Below the pieces are notes generated by a model. That model worked only from the letters and a program-made list of their open reading frames with translations. It did no database searches and was not told the origin of the DNA. A DNA stretch of 64,000 bases, taken from contig JAHLWZ010000424.1 in the NCBI GenBank assembly GCA_020536535.1, positions 59,768 to 123,767 of the forward strand, read 5' to 3'. Both the position numbers and the translations under genes were made by a program. This DNA is from Pelomyxa schiedti. Lineage: Eukaryota > Evosea > Pelobiontida > Pelomyxidae. Positions 22,266 to 31,214 of this stretch are shown piece after piece. Within the stretch, counting starts at the first letter, position 1, and every line of letters starts with the position of its first letter.

Positions 22266-25220
22266 TCACCTGCGGGATTTTGTTTTGGAGGGTGAGGTTG
22301 ACGTTGTGGTGGGTGTTGTTGTTGGGGTGGTTGTTTTTCTTCTGCGTTTTGAGGATGGAGGCGGAGCCCCCTTGTTTTGTGTTGTCTGCTGCAGAGGCAT
22401 TGTTTTTGAGGGTATGCTTGGTGACGTGGATCTTCCCAGGGTTGAGGCGAGTCCCGGTGTTTGTGGAGATGGGGGTTGTAGGGTTAGTGGTGACATGGCT
22501 TTCATCATCAGCGCGGCAGCTTGTGCTGTGCTGGTGGTGGTGCTGGTGAAGGATGACGGGTTGATTGGAGAGTAGCTGCTGCTGGATTGGTTTGTGATTG
22601 TGGGTGGGGGGTTGTTGGGTTTGGCAAAGGTGTAAGGGGAGGTGTATTGCGGGTGAGTTTGTGGCGGTGGCAGTTGTTGGGTGGCCGTGGGGGTTTGGTG
22701 CGGAATGAAAGTGTGGTTTGGAAGTGCGGGGGGATACTGTTGGTTGGGTTGTGATGGTAGTTGCGCAAGGAGCTGCAGTACGTGGGTGTTGGTGCTGGTA
22801 TTCAGCGGAGCAGAAAAAGGAAGTGAAGTGAGAGGGGTTCCTGGAACTGGCAAAGTACTTCGCTGAGGAAGTTGAGGAAGTGGTGGGGGTGGTAGAGGTG
22901 GTGGGGGCAATGGTGGCGGAAGTGTTTGTGTTACCTGAGGGAGATTGGCAATCTAATGGGGTTTACTTGTGGAATAATAACTTGGGGGAAAGACACCTGT
23001 TGCTTATTAGCAGCAGCAATCTTTTGTTGCTTCAGTGCTTGTGTGTCTTTCATGAGTTGCAGTAGAACTGCCTGAAGTTGGTCAACACTGACCTGCAGGG
23101 AGCTTATTGCAGTGTGAAAGTGAATTGCGGCGTCCGTGTCCTTGCCTTGATCTAAAAAAATTAAAATACCAATGTGCGTTAAGAAGAGCCAAAAAAAAGT
23201 AACAGGTAAAATACCTGATCGGAGTTTTTGTGAGTCCAGAGTTTGCAGTAATTCAGGGCACTGTGGAGGCTGGCTGTACGAGGGAAGAGCTTCCATTGGT
23301 GTAGATAGTTTACGTGTATTATTAGGAGCCTGCTGGGTTGGAACTGGTATATTTGGGAGAGCAGAATATCCTGCGCTATTCGAAGTTACAAGTGGAGGCG
23401 CGACAGAGGATGCTGGGGATACTTCCGACTGTGGCTGTGAGTGACGGGGAGGAACTTGGGCTTGGTTTAAAATGTTGGAATTACGCATAGATGCCAGAAG
23501 TGATTGAATCTGTTGCCCTTGCAACGCGGAGGCAGAACAAGAGGGTTGCGGTGGTTGAGTTTGCTTCTGCTGCCATGGTGTATTCCACGGGAGTTGAAGC
23601 TGTTGAAGGGGAATGCCAGCCCTCTGTAGGGCCTCCTGAAGAAAGGATTGTGGCAAAGGGGATGTGGGAGAATGTAACAAGGGACCAGATGCCTGGAGCA
23701 TGTTACCTGGGGGAAGCATTCCTGTCGATTGTGGGGCTGGAGATGGTGATGTAAAAGTACTCGATATATGAGGGAGAGACGAACTTGACTGAAATGATTG
23801 CATCTGCATGTCAATTGGCACTGGTGTGCCCAGATGGTTTGATTTAGAAGTTGTTGGTTGTGGAAGTTGTGAAATCGAGGAAAGTGGAGGGTTTGTGCTG
23901 TGTTGTGTAAGCTGCTCTGGTTGAGAAAACTGAGGTTGCATGGTTGGATTTTTTGGGAGAGAGCAGGGGCCTAATTGCTCCTCAGTATTACTTCCCTCTT
24001 TTTTTTCAATTTCGAAGTCTCTGAGATCTTGAACAATTCTACCCATTTTTTCGAAAACAGATTTCCCAATATCTTGTGTTGATAGTTCCGACTGGAATAA
24101 CTTACACAAGTCCTCCATCCCTTTGGCGGTGAGCAGAATCTGTGGTACACAGTTACCTCAGGGAATAAAATTGAAAACATACAAGCGGAGAGTTCTTCTC
24201 ACATAATCCCATCGAAGAAAGTCTTACATAATCACATCGATTGACATCTGGGTCAATTACCACTCTTTCAACAGAAGTGCAAAACTGTCTGAGTGGTGGA
24301 AGTGGAGCAAGACGTTGCTCGGGAGTCGAACATGCGGTGCATGACCCAGTATAGAGATCATGGAAGAATGTCTCTGTATAGTACACCAAGGTTCCCGAAG
24401 AAGTGTAGCACAAAATGCGGTTATACTCATGATCATTACATTTTACAGGTGAAATCTAACCAGTAACGCTTAAAAAAACTTATTTGGGAAGTGGCATTAC
24501 GATTTCCCAGTCTCTTTCTGCATCATCTTCCATGAGATAAGAATGCTGTGGATGCCCAATGGTAGATGGTTGTGGAAGCGCGATATTGGGTAGCTTTGGA
24601 AGCTCGTTGGTGGAAGGAAGCTCGGTGGTGGATGGTTGTGATGTTTGTGGGGAACTTTGTGTTAAATTGGCTACCTCCGTGAGGTGAAGATTTTGGGATT
24701 GTCCGACCTCATTTTTTACCTCGGGCAGGGGGTCATCCTGTGGTAGTGCACTGCAGACACTATCTCCATGTTCCGGAGATATAACACCGTTATTACTGTG
24801 TTCGATAGCAGTGTCCTTATCGCAAACGTCGGTAACGTTACAGTCTTCCCCTTTGTCGGAGTGGTGGTCGTCTGCTGCCCCTTCTCCCGCTTCTGCAACG
24901 CTCTCGTTGGAGCGTTGTGCGGTCTTATCTTCATTTCCACTTTGGGGTAAGTCTGCAGGTGAGACGGCCTCCTTGGTTGTGTTTGTACAGCTTTTGTCTT
25001 CTGTGGGCGAGGAGTGAGAATCGGTGTGTTTCGTGGCCCTAGTGTGCGGGACATGACGCCGAGTTGTCGCTGTCGGCGGCTCACCAATTTTTTCCGCGCC
25101 GCCACTTTCGTCGGGTGATGTTTTATGCTGGCTTGCTGTTGCCTCATTTTTCGGGGGAGGTTCGTTGTGAGTGACGTCGCTTTCACTTGCACAAAGATCG
25201 CCCTGCTCCGTTTGCGCCAT
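22266..25220 (-). CDS. Pro/Gln-rich nuclear protein with Med27-like zinc motif (uncertain)
   Basis: The long minus-strand reading frames join through short introns into one model. The N-terminus is hydrophilic and Ser/Thr/Glu-rich (ATG at 25220; the frame is open further upstream but without ATG). A 45-nt intron (about 24459-24503) joins DWEI to SPVKCNDHEYNR. The next exon carries YYTETFFHDLYTGSCTACS and LAPLPPLRQF, which recalls the Mediator Med27 zinc motif. It is followed by AKGMEDLCKLFQSEL with VFEKMGRIVQDLRDF helices, a long Pro/Gln/Ser-rich region and a second helical stretch (HTAISSLQVSVDQLQAVLLQ). The protein ends with a basic SSKRRRK segment, probably a nuclear signal. The Mediator link is inference from one motif; alternatively this is two genes. 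Confidence 0.5.
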
Positions 25221-25474
25221 TTCCGTTGTGGTTTTTTGATCGCATCTCTCGGGTTGCTCCTCTGATGCTGTTGTGCTTTGACTTGTATCCACACACGGTG
25301 CGGACTTGCCGCTATCCGAAGATCTAGATCTCTCCTCTTCCTCCGTTTTGTTCGCCGTCGTGGTACTATGTTCACTGCGCGTCGGTGCTTCGTTTATTTT
25401 TTTATTTTTTTTCGTTCGAACCAAAAAAAACCAAACGCTTTATTGCGTTTGGTTCCGGCTAATCTAATTTTTCC

Positions 25475-25609
25475 TCATCTTGGTACACTATTGCCCTGCC
25501 GAACCAGGGGATTAGGTCGATTCTCAATATTTTCGGCTGTAGCAAACGGCGACACGAGAAAAACAAAAAGTGCAGGTGTTACAAAAGGGATTTTCCAGTT
25601 TAGTTTCAT
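25475..25609 (-). CDS. Possible 44-residue signal-peptide-bearing ORF
   Basis: A small ATG-started frame whose first 23 residues look like a signal peptide (MKLNWKIPFV, TPALFVFLVSPFATA), followed by about 20 polar residues and a stop. It sits in the ~545-bp spacer between the NEK gene and the Pro/Gln-rich gene, on the same strand. It could be a secreted micropeptide, an exon of an unrecognised gene, or chance. The rest of the spacer shows only A/T runs. Confidence 0.25.
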   Translation of the reverse strand: MKLNWKIPFVTPALFVFLVSPFATAENIENRPNPLVRQGNSVPR

Positions 25610-25765
25610 TTCATTGTGCTGGTGGCTGTGTTGTGTGACAGGAACTACTAATTGGGCATAGTGTGAGGCCTTGAATGAACAAGGTTTTTTACAGGCAAAA
25701 TTCACTAGGTGCTCAGGCATTCAAAAGCCCACAAGGGGGTAGTACTGGCTTCTTGTAACCAGAGC

Positions 25766-28700
25766 TTAGGTGGTATCATCTGTACCCAATGACTGTTCAC
25801 TGAAAATGAGTGAAAGGATGAGATGACCAAATGCCCTTTTGTCCTCCCCAATGATTGCAAGAAGCCGGGGGTCATCACCCATGATTGTGTCATTGTCTTT
25901 GGCGTGGCGGTAGGCCTGTTTGGAATGTCAGAATACTAGTGGGTTAATAACTGGTACCTTCTCGAAAAGATACTTCCCAAGTTTTTTTATACAATACCTT
26001 TTTTGTGAAAGAGAAAGCCAAAGTTAGATGATGATTCCTTGCCAAGGAGAAACGCACTCTCTTATAAGTGGGATTCTTTCAGAAAGTGCACCAGGCAGTG
26101 GATATGGAATGTCATCGCCGTCTGTACAATCTAATTCATCTGCATCTTCCCCTGTAATGCTACAACTTCCCTCTGTGCTTCCACTTTCGAATCCAGGGCC
26201 AAACTCTTCGTCACTTATAGAGTCGAAGTCCCCTTCCTCGTCAAGACTCAGTGTGCCACTGCTACAGTCCTCTTCAGAAGAGTTGGTGGTGAGAGGAATA
26301 TCCTCATGCTTCTCAGCAGCTAGTTCGATAAACTTTAGTCTTACTTTCTCCATGTCTGCTTTCTCTTTTTCTTCTCTGTAATTATGATTAGTTTGTATGT
26401 ACTGCAAATAATTTATTTGGGCAGTACACTTCTTGTGCATATAAAACATCTAATGCTGCGATTTTTTCGCATTCAGCTTGCTCGAGAAGGGCTAAGCGAG
26501 AGACTAAGCTCTCTCTGTCCTAGAAAAAGAAATGTTGGAGAAAAAAAGGAACCAAAATCATACAAAAGCCCGTCTGGGTGACATTACAGAGGAGGTTATG
26601 TCGGAAATACAATCATCGCTGCTTCTACTTTGCTCCCTTTTATTGGAGGAAATCAGTAACCCTCTCCAAACAAGGCAAACAAGTACCTTCTCGGAGAACG
26701 AATTGGCAATGCGTCCATGGATTGTGAAGATCTAAATGGTTGAGGCTGTGGTATTGGCTCCTGTGATTGTAATTCTGATTGTTGCTGTGTTTGTTGGGGT
26801 TGGGGTTGTGGCTGTGGGTGTGGTTGCGGTTGCGGTTGCGGTGGTGGCAGTGTCTGTGGTTGTACATTTGAGGTAAATACAGCTGGTGATGTAGATGAAG
26901 TTTGTTGCGATACTACATTAATAGTCTTTTTCTCTGTACTGTCAATAGTTATTACTGGATGTGGTGCCGTTTTGGTTGGAGCAGTTGATGGGAGAAGTTG
27001 CAGAGGTGCTGGCGAATCCCGATTTCTTGGGGATGCAACAGATGTACGTGAAGTGCGAGGAGCTGAAGTTGCGGGTGGATCACTATGTGAAGAGGATGTT
27101 TGAGGTATAGATGGAATTTCCATTGGTTGTACTGGCCCCGGATTTCCCGTGACGGGAGGTTGCTTTGGGTTGGGAGTGAGTTTTGCAGTTGAAGTAGTGT
27201 TCCGTGTAGTGGTGACGCTGGGGCGAGCTGCTGACTTTACTTCATTGGTAGCTCTGATTGGGTGTTGTCTTGAGTCGATAGTCTTGGATGATGTATGAGT
27301 TGTGTGCTGTGGAACAGCTCTGTTTCTTGAATCTAATGACATGCGAGGTCGATCTTTCGGCTGTGTGGCTACACCCGATTGATGCTGGATGTGATTTCTA
27401 CTCTGAGGTTCGGGTAAAGGAGCAAAGGATACAGGTGTAGAAATCCTACTACTATCTGTGGGTCTCTGAGGACCGGCGCTGGTGCTCCGACCAATGGGTT
27501 CAGGATGGCGAATAGATTGACCGCTATTCACATTGTTTGCTTGCTGTAACGGAGGGGTCTGGCGGTGTTCAACTTCCCGGCTGTTTCTTGCAGATCTAGG
27601 TGGCGGAAGTTCATCTCTTATGGAGGGGCGGTACTGTCTTGCAGATGCAGGAGGTTGCAGTATTCTAGTTGATCGAGAGGTTGGTGGGTGCTGATGATTT
27701 GGAGTTGGTGTGTGGGATGGAGTCTGGGAATTGGATACAGCCACAGATTTATTTGATTGGGTTTCTCCAATTTTATCTAGAGGCAGTTTTGGTACTGGAA
27801 ATTTGGAGGGATCGGTTTGAACAGTACTTTCAACATGCCTTGACTTATCAGCCGTAGCCACAGCTACTTTCCGTGGAGTTGCTATGTTAACATATTAATT
27901 ATTGAGAAAGGAAGTAGGTATAGAAAACCTATTTCACTTAATTTACGGAGCACTTCCTGTTTCTCCTCCCTAGTGTTCTGTAGATCTTGGGCTATTTTAA
28001 GGCGCTGTTGCTGTGCAACTTGTGGTTTGGAAACCTTTAAACTTTAAGGGTAAAAAGACAGTATGGTGCACAAACTCTTGCCGTTCCCGGGATGCGGTTA
28101 TGAGCTGAGGAGCTGGAGACGGCTGTGTTTGGTTGTACAGATGGTGGTGTTACCTCCGGTTGAGGTTGCTGTGATTGTACTGTTGGTTGCTGTGTTTGGG
28201 TCGGTGGTTGCTGTACTTGTGAGGCTGGTTGTGATTGCACTTGAGGAGTAACTCCAATTTGAGGTGCCACAGGGGTTTGAGGTGGAGCTGTTGATGATGG
28301 GCTAATAGATTTTAATTAGTCGGGTTATAAACAAGGTTGTAAATAACTCACTTGCTTGTACATCTTGGTGATACCGAAATCCTTATTTTATATTAAAAAA
28401 AACATGTTTATCCTTTGGTCCTTATTCATACGGAATTGCTTGTTGAGAGCTCGTTTCTTCAACAAATCTCTTAACATAAGGTGTTTCCAGTATCGCTCGT
28501 ACAAAAGGCCTTTTACTGGCCATTTTATTCAACAGACTTAAAACCTTTTTTTTTGAATGTCAGTTTTATCAAACCGAGTTTCTGCATACTAAGCTACGAA
28601 TATCAGGGGAGTACTGTGATGGAATAGTTGGTGTGTTACAGTTTAAAATATTGTGAACGAGGCTAGGGTAATCCTAATTGCAATTAACTGGGACATGGCA

Positions 28701-29934
28701 TAAACAGGTGCCCAGGCATTGTTAACAACCTTCCCTTCGAATGCATGACGGAGAGTCATCATTTCAAAAAGTACACAACCAGCAGCCCAAACGTCAGATT
28801 TGTAGCCATATCTATACACATGAGAAGTAACCATTTATAACAAGGGAATTTACGGCTTGCTTTTAATAATCTCAGGACTGAATAATGCATTTGAGAAGAG
28901 TTAAGCCTTGTTGGTTAGTGGAAGAGTTACCTCATATAGTATGGAGTTCCTATGACAGTTTTGGCAAATTCACATGAGGGTTCAAGTGATCTCGATATAC
29001 CGAAATCTCCTTCTTGATATGAGAAGGGAGGAAACTTGCTGAATAGCAATATGTTCATGAATCACATTTATTTACTGGTTGCATGTCATAATGAAAGAAT
29101 ACCCAGTTTGATCACATTGTTCTTGGTCAAAAATATATTTTGAGTTTTGATATCCCGGTGTAGTATGTGTTTACTGTGAATATAGTCTAGAGCAAAAAGA
29201 ATTTGTGTGAAATATTCCATAATGGTCTGTTTTTTTTTTTAACACAAGTATTTTCTTAATGTACAGCTAAAACAAGGTAGAATAACCTTTTCTGATAGGT
29301 ATGCACCCTTTTGTGCCACAAGATGTTTAAGCATGTCACCACGGTCACAGTATTGCATGATAACACACAGATATTTCCTTGGTGGATGCCCAGTGGTCAT
29401 TTCAAAAGAGTGTCTGTATTCAACAATGTTGGGATGTTGCAAACTCTCAAGCATTTTCACCTAAAGCAGTTAACGAATAAATAATCGACAATGCAAAAAA
29501 AGCCATCAAGCCCGAAACAAAGAGGTAGGGGAGAACGAATTTGCCTCTGTCAGGGCGGACTTCCTAGCCTTTTCGTTCTGCAGCCCCATTTGCTTCAGCA
29601 CCCATAATCCCCTGTCGTACTTGTCCCTCACCAGGAATATCTCGCCATACGAGCCAGTCCCAATCGACCTCACCAGCTCGTACCTCTCCATCGACGGCGG
29701 CGCCTGATGCAACCCGCCGGCTCCGCCTACGCCCCCGCCTCCCCCTCGCGTCGCCCCTTGCTGTTGTGGCCTTGCTGCTGGTGGCTCCTGTTGCTGCGAG
29801 TGGGGTGTGTTGGTGGGAGAGACGACATCCGAGACACTCCCGGGAGGGGTCGAAACCTTGCTTTGTGTCGACGACGACGACGCGGCGTCGGTGTTGCTGC
29901 CGCCTCGATCGTCGACGTTGCTCGTGGCAGACAT
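25766..29934 (-). CDS. NEK-family serine/threonine kinase with long Pro/Gln-rich tail
   Basis: Starts MSATSNVDDRGG (ATG 29934) with a low-complexity leader. The kinase domain follows: glycine loop IGTGSYGEIFLV with VLKQM lysine, LESLQHPNIVEYRHSFE, IMQYCDRGDMLKHL, IHSKHILHRDIKTQNIFL, GDFGISRSLEP with CEFAKTVIGTPYYM, YGYKSDVWAAGCVLFEM and the NEK-type end IPSQYSPDIRSLV. Downstream are a Gln/Pro/Ser-rich tail (26650-28270), a coiled coil (26300-26480), an acidic stretch (26050-26250) and a folded C-terminus, LFEKAYRHAKDND then GDDPRLLAIIGED, recalling the NEK1-type C-terminus; stop at 25766. The first kinase intron appears to be GC-AG (GAG|GCAAAT). NEKs act in mitosis, centrosome or flagellar control. 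Confidence 0.85.
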
Positions 29935-31214
29935 GGCGTCTGTTTTTTTTTTTTTGTTTCCTCCCTTCGTTTGTTTGGCGAAAAAAAGAGCACAGGGAGG
30001 CAGGTTTGGAACTGGCCCCTTTTTCTTGTGTTGACACGCCCTCAAGTTGAAAAGCAAAAATAAACAATGGTTGGGAACCTGAACTACTGAACACAGATAA
30101 GTGTGCTCTTGGCAGGTAAAAAGGGTGTCCTTTTCCCCAGCTATGTGGTATGAGGTTGATGGTTTGCCCCACTCAGATTATACATTGCCTTCACCAAGGG
30201 ACCCTCAGAAATCTAGTGATCACCTGCCTAATAACAAACCCCCATCACTGTGATCAGTGTTGTGGTTTGTGCTGTTCCCAACAACAGCCATTCCCCTAAC
30301 AGATCAACCTGATTCAACCCAAAAATTCCAATCAGAACTAATGTCCTGAGGTTTGAAAGTGGGTTGAGAGAAAGAGGGAAGAAAGTATCTGCATCACAGC
30401 CTCAGGCAGTGCTATCAACATCACAGACTCAGGAAACCCCATTGACTTCTCTTGCCATCATTCTAATCCCACTATCTACAGTCTATCTCACAAGCACCTA
30501 GAACAAGCCTTTCTACGTTCATTCCCATAATACAATGTACCAGACGAAAATTGAATTTATCTGCCCGGAGTGATACCCAAAACTTCGGGTTGTGTGCATA
30601 AAAAGCACGAGCGTTACTTCAACATCTTGTTTCAATTCATTGAATGGAATCTTCCGACGACCTTTGCGAAAAATGCGTCTTTTCGCCGATCCCAAATCCG
30701 AGGATGGGGCCACCACCATCTCCATCGATTGGGCCTCATTACCCCGTTGGGGTCTCTGGCACGATGACGGTTGTCATTGTCGCAAAGTTCTGCGACACCG
30801 GGTACTAAACTCGGCTTGCCGTGCTTCATCGGGGTAACGGGACCACCAATCCCGTTCCCATTAGGGGAGCCTGCGCCCCGGCAGGTAGTCGAGCCGCGAC
30901 TCCCCAACAAACAATCCCGCCTGCTGCACGCCTGAGCAGGAGTCCTCTTCAAACAGGACCCTGCCTGGGCGATGCCGGGAGGCACTGACTTAATGGGAAT
31001 GGCTCGCTGAGCCACCAGACCACGCTTGACGCAACCACGCAACCCACTTTTTTATTTTTTCTTTGGGTTTCCATACCGGCTGTTGTGTTGGCTTCACTGA
31101 TTAGAGGCTGGGTAAGAGTATTTAATTGTCATTTATTTGTTGTAAAGTGAAAAAAAAGAGGACTTCGAAAAATGAACAAACTGCAAAGAGTTTTTGTTTG
31201 AAATCACTCTCTTA
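29935..31214. other. Longest gene-free spacer; contains hairpin chain
   Basis: About 1.28 kb between the NEK start and the permease 3' end. No intron-joined protein was recognised. 30100-30600 is unremarkable AT/GC-balanced DNA. 30666-31014 carries a dense array of hairpins, listed separately. 31046-31062 is a T-rich run (cttttttattttttcttt) that could act as a Pol III-type terminator for a plus-strand transcript. Confidence 0.5.
30666..31014. repeat. Chain of twelve short perfect hairpins (unknown element or structured RNA)
   Basis: Consecutive inverted repeats with perfect stems: 30666-30686 (gcgaaaa), 30703-30720 (gatgg), 30741-30753 (acccc), 30764-30777 (atgac), 30778-30797 (tgtcgca), 30812-30821 (cggc), 30836-30856 (aacggga), 30870-30885 (cctgc), 30887-30901 (agtcg), 30920-30940 (cctgct), 30942-30959 (gtcct), 31000-31014 (tggctc). 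Loops are 2-9 nt. The segment is more GC-rich than the spacer around it. I could not match it to U snRNA, SRP, RNase P or tRNA. A plus-strand RNA would end at the T run after 31046. It could also be the end of a non-LTR element. Confidence 0.6.

Noticed and set aside
25221-25424. Open frame upstream of the Pro/Gln-rich gene as its N-terminus
   Set aside because: It opens with TTG, not ATG; the first in-frame ATG is at 25220. Real upstream exons cannot be excluded.
27424-27432. GTATCCTTT on the minus strand, an exact U12 donor match, in the NEK tail
   Set aside because: The reading frame runs straight through it, with no TTAAC branch site or acceptor nearby; it is ordinary coding sequence.
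30900-31020. tRNA-like A-box and B-box words (TGGCTCAGCGAG, GGCTCGACTAC) on the minus strand of the hairpin chain
   Set aside because: Spacing and surrounding stems do not form a tRNA or a recognisable tRNA-derived SINE; kept only as a weak hint.
30632-31042. 136-codon minus-strand frame over the hairpin chain
   Set aside because: No domain, Arg/Trp/Pro-rich composition expected from the GC-rich hairpins, no splice partners.
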